In this document: positions 18,408 through 27,772 of the stretch, piece after piece
Layout: each line of letters opens with the position of its first letter
How positions within the stretch are numbered: position 1 is the first letter of the stretch
Assembly (NCBI RefSeq): GCF_014279835.1
Contig: NZ_CP047942.1
Span: 1,116,001 to 1,180,000 of the forward strand
Direction: 5' to 3'
Origin: Synechococcus sp. MVIR-18-1
GTDB lineage: Bacteria > Cyanobacteriota > Cyanobacteriia > PCC-6307 > Cyanobiaceae
DNA length: 64,000 nucleotides
Notes under the pieces: model-generated
Told to the model about the DNA's origin: nothing
The model's input: the letters and a program-made list of their open reading frames with translations, nothing else
The model's database searches: none
Made by a program: the position numbers and the translations under genes

Positions 18408-19781
18408 TCAGGCTTCGCCTGTAATCGCTAAGCCATCCACCCAAACATGGGGTGAAACGCCCTGATGGGTCACCACTTCGTTGGGTTCTAGGTGAACAAT
18501 CCCTTTCAGAACATCCCGGATATCGCCAGCGATCGTGGCTGCTTCCACAGAAATTCGCTCACCATCCTTCACGAGCCAGCCATCGAATGGCAGTGAAAAA
18601 GCACCTTGACTGGCCTTCACGCCTGCATGGAGTGCATTCAAACTCTCGATCAACACAAAGGGTTCGCTGGCGTTGCGATGGTCGAGATGGTTGGCGGCGC
18701 TGCTCACGCCTGAGCTTGAACTCACTTCAAACCAATCGGGTCCAACGGAGACCTTGGCTCCGAGTCCGGCGTGACCGGTGGGATGCACACCAAACTGACG
18801 AGCCGTGGCCTCTGAATGAAGCAGATTTTCCAACGTTCCGTTGCCGATCAGGCAGAGACGTTTGGTTGGTGTGCCTTCTCCATCAAAGGCAGCTGCTCCT
18901 ACATGAGCGGGATGCAAGCCGTTGTCGTGCAAATTGAAAAATGGCACGGCGAGTTGTTGGCCAAGCGATTCCTTGCTGCTCAGGCTCACGCCATCAAGAA
19001 TGGATCTGGCATTCATCATGCTGCTGAATGCACCAAGAAGATCTAGAAATGCCTCCGGTGTGAAACAGACCAAATAACGACCGGTATCGATCGGTTGGTA
19101 GTTGAGATGGCTGATGGTGCGTTCTGCGGCTTCCTGAATGCAGCCACCCAGGTCAAGATCAGCACTACCTAGTGCCACTCGAACGGCCCCACCGCTGCGT
19201 GGTTTTCTGCCGCTTTCTTCTGCGCGTGCATACAAGTAGAGGCTGGCCTGCGTCCGTTGCATGTGGCGGAGTGCCCCCTCGCTGTTGAGGTAAATCCGCT
19301 CGCTATTGCCTTCGCTCAAACCGTTGTAGGGGACGGTTTCAATCGCAGGGTGTTTGGCAAGCAACTCACCTTCCACATCTTTGAGAGTGCTCAGCAACGT
19401 CTGAATGCTCTGAGAGGGTTTCAGCGGTCGATCAAGCTCGGGGATCGCTGCCGTGGCCAGCGGTGAGAAACCTGGGATGTCTTCGGCATTGCCAAAGGAA
19501 CTGGCCTGATAAGCGCCCTTGAGGGCTTTGTCGAGTCCGCCTGGTGAAAGATCAGAGGTGCTTGTCACACCAATCAGTCCTTGCTCATTCCATACGCGCA
19601 CCGTGATTGAACTGCGTTGAGCCGCCTTCATTTGCTTGGCTTCACCACGGTCCACTTGGACCGAGGCATTCATTCCTCGGCTGGCTCCAAGATCCCACTG
19701 ACGGATCCCGTCCCTGGTTGCTAGGGCGTGGAGCTGATCCCGCAGCTCTTCCACATTGAGAGGTGTATGGGTCATGGTCAA
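18408..19781 (-). CDS. pmbA: TldD/PmbA family protein, PmbA (TldE) type
   Basis: A 457-aa partner of TldD. TldD and TldE form a heterodimeric metallopeptidase that processes peptides and modified precursors. This subunit lacks the HExxxH zinc motif, as expected for TldE. Visible features include LYLYARAEESGRKPRSGG and a C-terminal LIESLNALHAGV... SLPFDGWLVKDGER stretch typical of the family. Its ATG overlaps the tldD stop by four bases, so the pair should be made together. Confidence 0.9.
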   Translation of the reverse strand: MTMTHTPLNVEELRDQLHALATRDGIRQWDLGASRGMNASVQVDRGEAKQMKAAQRSSITVRVWNEQGLIGVTSTSDLSPGGLDKALKGAYQASSFGNAEDIPGFSPLATAAIPELDRPLKPSQSIQTLLSTLKDVEGELLAKHPAIETVPYNGLSEGNSERIYLNSEGALRHMQRTQASLYLYARAEESGRKPRSGGAVRVALGSADLDLGGCIQEAAERTISHLNYQPIDTGRYLVCFTPEAFLDLLGAFSSMMNARSILDGVSLSSKESLGQQLAVPFFNLHDNGLHPAHVGAAAFDGEGTPTKRLCLIGNGTLENLLHSEATARQFGVHPTGHAGLGAKVSVGPDWFEVSSSSGVSSAANHLDHRNASEPFVLIESLNALHAGVKASQGAFSLPFDGWLVKDGERISVEAATIAGDIRDVLKGIVHLEPNEVVTHQGVSPHVWVDGLAITGEA

Positions 19782-21241
19782 CGGCCTCCCACGGTGATCG
19801 AATCAACCTTGATGTGGGGTTGCCCCACGGTCACAAAAATGCTGCCGCTCACTGATCCGCAGTAGCCAGCAGCTAAGTCGAGATCGTTGGCGCACATGGA
19901 AATCCTTGGCATCACTTCCTTGGCCTCACCGATCAGCGTTGCTCCCTTGACCGGACGGCCAAGTTGGCCATTTTCAATGATGTAGCCCTCTTCCACAGAG
20001 AAATTAAATTGACCGGTTGGTCCCACACTTCCACCGCCCATGGACTTGCAATACAGGCCACGGTCGACCGATTGGATCAGGTCATCGGTGCTGTGCGGAC
20101 CGGCTGCGATGTAAGTGTTGCGCATGCGGCTTGCCGCTGCGAAGCCGTGGTTTTGTCGCCTGCCGCTACCGGTCCGCGCATGACCGGTGCGTAGTTCTCC
20201 CGCACGATCACTCAGGAATCCTTTTAAGACGCCCTGCTCGATTAAGACCGTGCGCTGCGATTCCATCCCCTCATCGTCCATGGACAGAGACCCAAAGGCG
20301 CCGGTACTGAGACCTTCATCAATGGCGGTCACTGCAGGGTTGGCAATCGTTTTTCCAACTTGATCTGCAAATGGGGTTGTCCCGCGTTCCACCTGGGTGG
20401 TTTCAAGCAGATGGCCGCAGGCTTCATGAAAAATGACGCCTCCAAAACGATTGGCGAGGACCACGGGCATCTGTCCTCCGTCCACGTAATCGGCATGAAG
20501 CATGGTTGCTGCACTGCTGCACACTTCATTGGCAGCTGCATCCACATCCCATTCCCGTAAATCATCCGGGCGGTCGCTAGATCCAAATCGGCGGGCAATG
20601 CTCGCTCGATGCTCGCCATCGGCGGCTAAAACACTGAGGCCACTGGACTGATGCAGGCGGATATCGCGGGCATATGTCCCATCACTGGCAGCGACAAGGA
20701 CCTCTTGCCAGTCTCGTGAAAAGCTGCCTCGACGAACCTCTAGGTGCTGTCCGATCTGATCGAGTCGAGCTGTTCCTTCCAGAAGTCGCTGCGTGATTTC
20801 ACTGAGCTCAGGAGACTGCGCGAGCCAGGTGTCCTTATTGGCTCCGAAATCCCTGAGCTGACTGAGTCCTTCAAAGCCTCGCTCATGCTGCAGAGCATTG
20901 TGCTCCAATTCGAGCATGGCTAAGGCTTGATCAAGGGCTTGGGCTAAACCGGATTCACTGAGGTCGTTTGTGCTCACGAACCCATCTCGATGACCCATGA
21001 AGACGCGAATTCCAGCGCCCATTCCAAAGGATGGAGACACACTCGTGATGCGCTCCTGTTCCGCAAGAACACCTAAGTGATCCGTGCGTTCTAGGAACAC
21101 TTCAACAAGATCAGCACCAGCACGAACCCCTGTCTGAAGAAGCGTTTCCAGGCGATCTTTCCAGGGAGTGTGGCTCGGATCCAGAGTGAAGGTCTGGTTA
21201 AGAGCGGGATGGGTTTGGACCAAGCCCCTCGTGCGCGTCAA
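19778..21241 (-). CDS. tldD: Zinc metallopeptidase TldD
   Basis: The catalytic subunit of the TldD/TldE protease. The 487-aa protein carries the zinc motif HEACGH at 272-277, preceded by ANRFGGVIF, and the C-terminal glycine-rich segments MGGGSVGPTGQFNFSVEEGYIIENG and LGRPVKGATLIG that surround the active site. It is the promoter-proximal gene of the tldD-pmbA(-fmt) unit. Full length, with an ATG start. Confidence 0.93.
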   Translation of the reverse strand: MTRTRGLVQTHPALNQTFTLDPSHTPWKDRLETLLQTGVRAGADLVEVFLERTDHLGVLAEQERITSVSPSFGMGAGIRVFMGHRDGFVSTNDLSESGLAQALDQALAMLELEHNALQHERGFEGLSQLRDFGANKDTWLAQSPELSEITQRLLEGTARLDQIGQHLEVRRGSFSRDWQEVLVAASDGTYARDIRLHQSSGLSVLAADGEHRASIARRFGSSDRPDDLREWDVDAAANEVCSSAATMLHADYVDGGQMPVVLANRFGGVIFHEACGHLLETTQVERGTTPFADQVGKTIANPAVTAIDEGLSTGAFGSLSMDDEGMESQRTVLIEQGVLKGFLSDRAGELRTGHARTGSGRRQNHGFAAASRMRNTYIAAGPHSTDDLIQSVDRGLYCKSMGGGSVGPTGQFNFSVEEGYIIENGQLGRPVKGATLIGEAKEVMPRISMCANDLDLAAGYCGSVSGSIFVTVGQPHIKVDSITVGGR

Positions 21242-21302
21242 CCTTGATTATGGAGAATCGCGGAAGACATCGGAGACATAGGCCCAAGTCAGCTGCCAGC
21301 TC

Positions 21303-22388
21303 TCAACGAACGCTTGGGTGGTATTGCTCGCTGCGGATCGGTGCCATCAAGAACAGGGATGCCATCTGAGCACCATTGGCCACCCAATGGGGAAGTTTGC
21401 GCAGCAATTTGATGGGTGCAGGGGCTTGGGTGGCATCCACGGCGCTGAGCGCAGCGTTGTTGTTCACCAAGCGTTCGAGACCATTGAAGAAGCGTGGATT
21501 CTTGACATCGAGAACCACTGGAAACACCCGTGCGGTGTTCTCATTGGTCTTGTCGATGACCAAACGGTCGTATTCACGAGCATCCAAACCCAGGGATTCG
21601 TAAAACTCCTTGCGTGCCACATCACGCACATACATAGTTGCGAACACCGCTAGAAGGAAGAAACGGCACCACAGTCGTGCGCGCAATCCCCTCACGGTGT
21701 CTGGCTGAGCTTTCATCAAGGCATCAAAGAAATCACCGTGGCGATTTTCGTCTTGGCACCAATTCTCGAAAAAGTTGAAGATCGGAAATATCTTGCAGTC
21801 GGGATTTTGTTCGAGATGGCGGAAAATAGTGATGTAACGCCAGTAACCAATTTTTTCAGAAAGATATGTGGCGTAAAATATAAATTTTGGCTTAAAAAAT
21901 GTATAGCTTTTGCTGGCTGTTAAGAAGCCAAGATCCAGCTGCAGACCAAAATCACTCATCGACTTGTTGAGGAAGCCGGCGTGCCGCGCCTCATCACGGG
22001 CCATATGCGAGAAGCATTCGGCGAGAAGTGGGTTTTTGGTTTTGATCCGACGGCTGAGTTCTTTGTAAAGCAAAAACCCTGAAAACTCAGACGTGCAACT
22101 TTGTTCTAGAAATTCAACGAACACTTTGCGAGTTTCTGGATCAAGCTGATCTGCAGCTCCATCAAATTCACCATTGCGCACAAAGTGATGGCGGTTGTAA
22201 TCCTTTCGGAACTCTTCGCAAATGGCTTCTAGTTCTGCCTCATTTGGACGCAGATCCATCGCGGCCATCGCCTCGAAATCTGTCGTGTAAAAACGAGGGG
22301 TCAGGATCGTGTCCTTCTCCGGGTCTTTCGCCGTAACGTTGGACCCTGGTGCTGCTGTGGCTTCCGTCACGGCTGTTGGAGGCACCAT
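21303..22388 (-). CDS. acsF: Mg-protoporphyrin IX monomethyl ester (oxidative) cyclase AcsF
   Basis: The oxygen-dependent di-iron cyclase that forms the isocyclic ring of chlorophyll. The 361-aa protein has the expected family length and iron ligands: [19 protein letters not shown], then [17 protein letters not shown], and [15 protein letters not shown] (DENRH). An N-terminal extension rich in Ala/Thr is variable in this family. It is a single gene, separated by about 60-75 bp from its neighbours. Confidence 0.95.
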   Translation of the reverse strand: MVPPTAVTEATAAPGSNVTAKDPEKDTILTPRFYTTDFEAMAAMDLRPNEAELEAICEEFRKDYNRHHFVRNGEFDGAADQLDPETRKVFVEFLEQSCTSEFSGFLLYKELSRRIKTKNPLLAECFSHMARDEARHAGFLNKSMSDFGLQLDLGFLTASKSYTFFKPKFIFYATYLSEKIGYWRYITIFRHLEQNPDCKIFPIFNFFENWCQDENRHGDFFDALMKAQPDTVRGLRARLWCRFFLLAVFATMYVRDVARKEFYESLGLDAREYDRLVIDKTNENTARVFPVVLDVKNPRFFNGLERLVNNNAALSAVDATQAPAPIKLLRKLPHWVANGAQMASLFLMAPIRSEQYHPSVR

Positions 22389-22462
22389 CGGTTGCGTCAG
22401 TCACTACGACTCATCGTAGGTCGCCCTCCGGTAACAAACAGCCCAGTGTTACGACCTCTCAG

Positions 22463-22924
22463 TTAATTCCCACCCAGCCATTTTTGTCCATTCAGCCGCT
22501 GTAGCAATCGGGACTGGAGAAGGGCAAGGTTGATGCGCTTCTCATCGATCAAAAAGGATTCCAGCAAACTTGGTTCCGTTCCGGATTCTGCAAGCGCAAT
22601 GGTTTTACCGGATGTAATCGAATCCGATTCAAAACAGACCCAGAACCGCCGGTCTCCTGGTAAGGCACCGGTGACCATCCAGCATTGGCCACCAACGACA
22701 GGACGGTCCCCTTCGATGAGCTCAATCGAAGCGGTGATTTGGTGATTGCTGCTCAGCGCTTTGCTGAGGGATGGGATGAGATCGTCCTTAATGAACGCCT
22801 GAAAGGGTTTGTCCTCCAGCTTTGGCTTCGGAGCGGGTTTTGCTGCTGGCTTAGCCGCTGGTTTGGCATCTGCTTTGGCAGCCGCTTTGGCAGCCGCTTT
22901 GGGTGTTTCGGGAGTTTCGCTCAC
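22463..22924 (-). CDS. DUF2996 family protein with Ala/Lys/Pro-rich N-terminus
   Basis: A 153-aa protein of a family conserved in cyanobacteria and plastid-bearing eukaryotes, function unknown. Residues 8-35 are a low-complexity Ala-Lys-Pro run built from AAKA/AAKP units. The DUF2996 domain follows: LEDKPFQAFIKDDLIPSL, GDRRFWVCFESDSI, then the hallmark ending PSLLESFLIDEKRINLAL and QRLNGQKWLGGN. Probably soluble; the tail could bind nucleic acid or acidic partners, which is inference. Confidence 0.85.
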   Translation of the reverse strand: MSETPETPKAAAKAAAKADAKPAAKPAAKPAPKPKLEDKPFQAFIKDDLIPSLSKALSSNHQITASIELIEGDRPVVGGQCWMVTGALPGDRRFWVCFESDSITSGKTIALAESGTEPSLLESFLIDEKRINLALLQSRLLQRLNGQKWLGGN

Positions 22925-22969
22925 CGGACTTTGATTGCTGGGCGAACTGTAGACAGCCCAGTGCTCTCT

Positions 22970-23506
22970 CTACCAATCATCGCCAATCTGTTGATTCCAA
23001 TCGTCGGCATCAGCCCCCATTCCTCCCCCTGCATCGGCAGTCGATGGGTCGGCCTGTTGTTGCTTTGGCCGGACGGGCTTGGTGTCTGTGGATTGGGTTG
23101 GTGTTGCGTTGGCCTGGCTGCCTCGATGCACCACCCTGAAGGGCACTGAGACGGTTGGGGCGGGATCGCGCACATCCCTTTCTGGCCAAGGCGTGGGTTG
23201 AGCTGATCTGGCCTGATGGGGTTGCTCACGAGGCAACGGCTCTTGAACATCGGGCCCTTTTGCCGGCCGACGAACCTCTCGGCGCAGCACAGGTCTCGAG
23301 GTCACCATCGCCAATCCAGCCACAGCAGTGACGCTCGATCCCAAGGCCGTTGCGACCGCAATCCAGGCCCCAATGGGCAATGTGGGCAATCTCCATGTGA
23401 GCACCCGCAACGATGACGCTTGTCCGAGATTGAGTGAGGCGATCAACAACATCAACACCACCGGACTCAGACAGGGAATCAGCAGCAAGCGTTGAAAGGC
23501 TGTCAT
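22970..23506 (-). CDS. Hypothetical membrane protein with two N-terminal TM segments
   Basis: A 178-aa protein from the ATG at 23506, which overlaps the ubiX stop as ATGA; a start six codons earlier is less likely. Two hydrophobic segments lie near residues 4-25 (LLLIPCLSPVVLMLLIASL) and 44-67 (IGAWIAVATALGSSVTAVAGLAM), followed by a long polar tail rich in Pro, Arg and Gln with no recognised domain, ending in an acidic Asp/Trp stretch. It resembles uncharacterised picocyanobacterial membrane proteins. Function unknown. Confidence 0.7.
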   Translation of the reverse strand: MTAFQRLLLIPCLSPVVLMLLIASLNLGQASSLRVLTWRLPTLPIGAWIAVATALGSSVTAVAGLAMVTSRPVLRREVRRPAKGPDVQEPLPREQPHQARSAQPTPWPERDVRDPAPTVSVPFRVVHRGSQANATPTQSTDTKPVRPKQQQADPSTADAGGGMGADADDWNQQIGDDW

Positions 23507-24147
23507 GGCTGGCGACCCTGCCAACGCTTTAGAGGACTCAAATCTTCGCCCAGGGAATCGAAGAGTCTTACCACCAAGAAATCAATCATCTCGCTGAGAT
23601 TTTGGGGCTGGCTGTACCAGGCAGGGATGGGTGGTGCAATTCTCGCTCCCGCCTCAGCCAGAGTTGTGAGATTGCGAAGATGAATCAGGCTCCATGGCAT
23701 TTCTCTCGGTGCCAGCACCAGTGGTCGTCCCTCCTTGAGATGAACATCGGCACAACGTTCAAGCAGATCACTGGCTACTCCGGCGGCGATACGCCCCACG
23801 GTGCCCATTGAGCAAGGAACAATCACCATGCCCCTGGTTGCCACACTTCCACTGGCGATGGTGGCGGCTTGATCTCCCCAGCGATGGCAAATCAACGATC
23901 CAGTTTCAACATTCAGCCGCGATCTCCAAAATCGTTCCTGAAGCTCAGGATCGACGGGAACCTGGATGGATTGCTCGGCTAGCCAAACCTCATGAGCCCC
24001 CCGACTCATGATCAGGTGAACGCTGCGTCCCTGCTGAAGCAATAGTTGGAGGGCCCGCTCGGCAAGCGGTTGGGCTGAGGCACCGCTCACCCCTAAGACA
24101 TAGGGACGATCAGGTTGCTCCAAGAAGGACACGTCCCTAACCCTCAC
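23503..24147 (-). CDS. ubiX: Flavin prenyltransferase UbiX
   Basis: Makes prenylated FMN, the cofactor of UbiD-type decarboxylases. The 214-aa protein shows the flavodoxin-like UbiX fold: GVSGASAQPLAERAL at about 19-33, IMSRGAHEV, the IVPCSMGTVGRIAAGVA segment with the Ser/Met flavin site, and LVLAPREMPWSLIHLRN. No ubiD is nearby. It overlaps the exoribonuclease gene upstream by 11 bp and the small membrane-protein gene downstream by 4 bp. Confidence 0.92.
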   Translation of the reverse strand: MRVRDVSFLEQPDRPYVLGVSGASAQPLAERALQLLLQQGRSVHLIMSRGAHEVWLAEQSIQVPVDPELQERFWRSRLNVETGSLICHRWGDQAATIASGSVATRGMVIVPCSMGTVGRIAAGVASDLLERCADVHLKEGRPLVLAPREMPWSLIHLRNLTTLAEAGARIAPPIPAWYSQPQNLSEMIDFLVVRLFDSLGEDLSPLKRWQGRQP

Positions 24148-26518
24148 TCAAGGCCACAGGTATCGGTGACTCTTCCTGTGTTTCTTCGGAGCTCAACACG
24201 ATGTCCAGGTCGATCTGATTGCGCAGGACGTCCACTTTGGTGACCCGAACCGTGACGGGATCTCCAAGTTTGTAAATGCGGCGATTACGACGCCCCACCA
24301 ATCGATTTTGGCGCGAGCGATATTCGTACCAATCGTCGTTCAAGGAGCTGACATGCACCAGACCTTCCACCATGGAGGGGGCAATCTCCACGAAGAATCC
24401 ATAACTCTGAACGCCGCTGATAACACCTTGCTGCTCGTGATCAAGCATGGGTTCCGCGCTTCGTGCTTGAGCCATTGCAATCACATCTCTGCGAAGCTCT
24501 GTCTGCTGGCGACGCCGGGAGTTGAGCCGTTGCAGTTGGCGTTCTTGGAGAAGCTCCTGCAAGCGTTGTTGGAGCGACCCGCTAAACAGCGGCCAGGTCA
24601 TCCTTGAAGCGGCACCTTTGCTGCCCAAGTTGACCGTTTCTTTTTGGCGAACGCTGGGACGATCCTTGCCGTCGTTGAGCAGTTGACACAACACCTGCTG
24701 GTTCAATAAATCGGCGTAATGCAGGCTGGGACAGCACCAAGGAGCCAATAGGAGAGTCGATCCATCCTGAGCAGGACCAGCTATCTCATCCGTGTCGTTT
24801 GCAGTGTCGATGTCTCCAAGACCATCTTCCGTCTCAATCGATGATTGATCGTCTTCACCGGCGAGGGCGATGTGCTTGGCCTTCGACTGGATCAGGCGGT
24901 ACTGGGGATCGGGGAGGGTGTGTCGCAGCTGCAGATTGAGCACCCGTCTCGATGGGCTTGCGATTAAGGCTTGTGCAAGTTCTGAAGCTGAGGTGGTGCC
25001 CTCTTCATCGAGAGAGAGAGGCAGCTCTAAGGCAATGGCTGCTTTGGCGACATCGTTCAGCGGTCCACTGTCGGGATCATTGGCTTGCAGCACGAAAGCT
25101 GGAAGATTGAAATCCAGGCAATGCTCAGTCCAGGTGGCGTGAGCTGCTCGCAGAAATACAGCCAAGATTGAAAAGGGATCCTCTTCCCTTAGCGGTTCAA
25201 TCCATTGCCGATTGCCACCATCAGGTTCGGTGACTCGCAGGTCTCCAAGCGTTTCCAAATCGGGTGTTGGGAGATCCAATTCAATTTGGCCATGTCTCAA
25301 ATCTGCGGCATGAAGAGCTTTGGCACAAAAGATCAAAGTCTCGAGTTGTCCGATCTGATCTTTGATCGATTTGAGTGCTGCTGGGATGGCACGAGATCGG
25401 GGCTTGCGCCCCGCCAAAGCAGCCAAAGCCTCCGACGTCACTTCAGCGACAGGCCGAATCTGAGTCAGACAAAATTCCCAGTCGCGAGCTTCGCCTTCTG
25501 CATCGAGATCAACACGAAGACTCACCGCTGCTTGTGAGTCCCCAACCTTGAAAGCGGCCGCTTTGGAAAGGTTGGCGCTCAGCAACGGGATCCACTTATT
25601 GCCCAAACAAAGCGCTTCGCTTTGTTCGCACAGCCACTGATCAAGGCTGTTGCCCGGGTTCACGCGTTCAGCGACAGCAGGAGCATGAATCCACAGCTGG
25701 GTTCCACCGTCATGGGGGATGACATGGACTGCAGGCAGATGAGGAGCACCATCAATCTCCCAGTTGTTCAGTAGCAAACAGGGCTGATCGGTGAGGTCTT
25801 TGCGGCGTTTATCTGCTGGAGCCTTGATCGTTGTTCTGGGGGCACTGGCCCTGGAGTGCAAATGGGCCTTGGTCAGTAAAAGATCGCGATCAGCATCGAC
25901 ACCACCGTTGAGTGGCAGCGAACGGGCTACATGGCCGCGGGCGGGGTGTTGAGCGATCGGGTATCGGTCCAGCTGTACTTCCACCACTGATGTGGCTGGT
26001 CCCTCGAGTTGGTAGTTGCTATCTCCCTCGGGTAGCTCGATGGAGGCGAGAAGACGATCATCGAGGGGAACGGCGAGCAGTCGCTCATCCTGTTGTTCCA
26101 CTTGGGCCAACAGGCTTGTGGTTGCTCTTTGCAAAATGCATTGCACCCCGCCTTCTGGAGATCGACGACGGCCTGCATCACGAATGATGCGCACCAACAC
26201 GCGGTCGCCATTCCAAGCGTGATTCAGCTGATGGTCACGGATGTAAATGTCTTCGCCGCCGTCATCACGAATGGCAAAACAGAATCCTTTGCTGCTGCAG
26301 CGCAAACGGGCTTCAATGAAGCCAATGTCGTCACCACGGGAGATCGAACTCTCGTCTTCAAGGCTCAGCACACCAAGGCGGTTAAGGCCCTTTAGCGCAA
26401 TGCTGAGTGACTGCTTGTCGGCTCGGTTGGTTAGACGGAGAATCTTCTCGAGTTTGCTGACCTCAAGCGAGCCGTCTTGGGGGACCTGGTCGAGAAGGTC
26501 GGCGACCGTGAATTTCAT
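24137..26518 (-). CDS. RNB-domain exoribonuclease (RNase R / VacB type)
   Basis: A 3'-5' hydrolytic exoribonuclease of 793 aa from the ATG at 26518 (the frame continues 30 codons further up, with no family similarity). The order is: winged-helix-like N-terminus (VADLLDQVPQDGSLEVSKL), cold-shock OB segment (GKGFCFAIRDDGGEDIYIRD), RNB domain, and a C-terminal S1 domain (GVISGVQSYGFFVEIAPSMVEGLVHVSSL). The usual catalytic acidic cluster of the RNB core (D-I-D-D type) is not obvious in my reading, and the core looks divergent, so activity may be altered. A second RNB protein lies at 52413-54503. Confidence 0.85.
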   Translation of the reverse strand: MKFTVADLLDQVPQDGSLEVSKLEKILRLTNRADKQSLSIALKGLNRLGVLSLEDESSISRGDDIGFIEARLRCSSKGFCFAIRDDGGEDIYIRDHQLNHAWNGDRVLVRIIRDAGRRRSPEGGVQCILQRATTSLLAQVEQQDERLLAVPLDDRLLASIELPEGDSNYQLEGPATSVVEVQLDRYPIAQHPARGHVARSLPLNGGVDADRDLLLTKAHLHSRASAPRTTIKAPADKRRKDLTDQPCLLLNNWEIDGAPHLPAVHVIPHDGGTQLWIHAPAVAERVNPGNSLDQWLCEQSEALCLGNKWIPLLSANLSKAAAFKVGDSQAAVSLRVDLDAEGEARDWEFCLTQIRPVAEVTSEALAALAGRKPRSRAIPAALKSIKDQIGQLETLIFCAKALHAADLRHGQIELDLPTPDLETLGDLRVTEPDGGNRQWIEPLREEDPFSILAVFLRAAHATWTEHCLDFNLPAFVLQANDPDSGPLNDVAKAAIALELPLSLDEEGTTSASELAQALIASPSRRVLNLQLRHTLPDPQYRLIQSKAKHIALAGEDDQSSIETEDGLGDIDTANDTDEIAGPAQDGSTLLLAPWCCPSLHYADLLNQQVLCQLLNDGKDRPSVRQKETVNLGSKGAASRMTWPLFSGSLQQRLQELLQERQLQRLNSRRRQQTELRRDVIAMAQARSAEPMLDHEQQGVISGVQSYGFFVEIAPSMVEGLVHVSSLNDDWYEYRSRQNRLVGRRNRRIYKLGDPVTVRVTKVDVLRNQIDLDIVLSSEETQEESPIPVALSEG

Positions 26519-26645
26519 CGGAGCGTGAAAGAAACCGGCCTTCAGGACCGGGAGTTGAATCAAAACCGTTGCACTCGAAGAGTTGGTAATGCAATCAGTC
26601 AATGACAATCCAACTCTAATCGCCCGACTGGGCGCAATCCCCCTC

Positions 26646-26951
26646 TTAGTCGTCGGTCTGGCTGGATCCCAGTCCGGCTTGGAGCATGGGCATCAGCAAG
26701 CGGCCTCCGATGACCAGAAATCCAGTTGAGGCCGCCAGTTGCAGCCAGTCGGCGGGAATCACAGCGGACAAAGACCCTCCAGCAACAGCTCCAATCAAGC
26801 TGGCGAGGACTAAGGCGCTGGAGGATCCGAGAAACACCGCCAACGGTCGATCCGATGTGCCGCTGATCGCCACTGTTGCTAGTTGGGTTTTGTCACCGAG
26901 CTCTGCCAAGAACACGGTCACAAACGTGGAAATGAGAAGGGTGAAGTCCAT
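26646..26951 (-). CDS. GDT1/TMEM165 (UPF0016) half-size membrane protein
   Basis: A 101-aa protein with three membrane segments and the single family motif ELGDKTQLAT near residues 16-25. In eukaryotes and some bacteria the family motif occurs twice in one chain; here the second copy is the adjacent gene, so the two products are expected to form a heteromer. Family members export Mn2+ or Ca2+ from the cytoplasm; Mn2+ is most likely in a cyanobacterium. It lies 6 bp downstream of its partner. Confidence 0.88.
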   Translation of the reverse strand: MDFTLLISTFVTVFLAELGDKTQLATVAISGTSDRPLAVFLGSSSALVLASLIGAVAGGSLSAVIPADWLQLAASTGFLVIGGRLLMPMLQAGLGSSQTDD

Positions 26952-26957
26952 AACTAT

Positions 26958-27287
26958 TTAGCGTGATTGGGTCTCTATCAGTGACTGCAAGGCTTGACTT
27001 CCCAGCCACAAACCCAGTCCAACCATCAGCAAACCAGCCATTTGTTCCAGGCGTTCTGGGGGAAGGATGGTGGAGAGCCAACGTCCCACCAGAACGCCCA
27101 CCAGACTTGAACAGATCAACGCCAGCGCGGCCCCGATGAACACCAACCATGGCTCGCCGGATTGGGCGGACAGAAGGAGGGTGGCTAATTGGGTTTTGTC
27201 ACCCAATTCAGCGAGGAAAACGGTGGTAAATGTGCTCAGTAGAACGGCATTAAAACCAAGCTTGCTGTCGCTACCTGCTTCAGTCAT
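26958..27287 (-). CDS. GDT1/TMEM165 (UPF0016) half-size membrane protein, partner
   Basis: A 109-aa protein with the motif ELGDKTQLAT near residues 26-35 and three hydrophobic segments, closely parallel to the next gene. The pair corresponds to the two halves of a full-length GDT1 protein. It overlaps the YkgJ-type gene upstream by 8 bp. Predicted role: Mn2+ (or other divalent cation) export across the cytoplasmic or thylakoid membrane. Confidence 0.88.
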   Translation of the reverse strand: MTEAGSDSKLGFNAVLLSTFTTVFLAELGDKTQLATLLLSAQSGEPWLVFIGAALALICSSLVGVLVGRWLSTILPPERLEQMAGLLMVGLGLWLGSQALQSLIETQSR

Positions 27288-27654
27288 CGGAATCCTGAGG
27301 TGAGCGAATCAACCGCTCGAACTTACGCAGTTCCAGGCTTCTTCCGCCATGAACCGATCGAATTTGCTGCCGACAGCAATCAATAGCGAAGGCATTGACT
27401 TCCTCCTCAGGTACCGCAAATAAATCGGCCAATCCGCTCACCCTGCAAAAGTCAGGGCGGTCTTCATAAATCCTGCAGCGCCGGCCTCCTTGGTCGAAAT
27501 GCCTGCACCATCCGTCCTCCCCCACCATCTCCAGATAGATCGTTTGCTGATCGTCCGATAACGCTTCAAGAGCGTCCTGTCGTTCAGCCGGAGCAAGCCT
27601 GCAACATGCACCGCAGTGATTCAGGCAGGACCAGTGAAGGGGCGGGCGGCTCAT
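27280..27654 (-). CDS. YkgJ family cysteine-cluster protein
   Basis: A 124-aa protein with the zinc/iron-cluster signature CLNHCGACCRL near residues 9-19, then WCRHFDQGGRRCRIYEDRPDFCR and a terminal DCC motif. This is the CxxCxxxCC-type YkgJ family, of unknown biochemical function. It is the first gene of an overlapping unit with the two GDT1 halves, so a metal-related role is suggested by context only. Divergent from psb30. Confidence 0.85.
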   Translation of the reverse strand: MSRPPLHWSCLNHCGACCRLAPAERQDALEALSDDQQTIYLEMVGEDGWCRHFDQGGRRCRIYEDRPDFCRVSGLADLFAVPEEEVNAFAIDCCRQQIRSVHGGRSLELRKFERLIRSPQDSDD

Positions 27655-27772
27655 GGTTCAATTCAGAGGTTGCTGTGACAAGGCATCACAGTGATACCTC
27701 TTGATAAGGGCAATGCGGTGGAACGCCCCGTACCCTTTTGGAGGCATCACGCTGATCAACTGCTTTCCTTCC

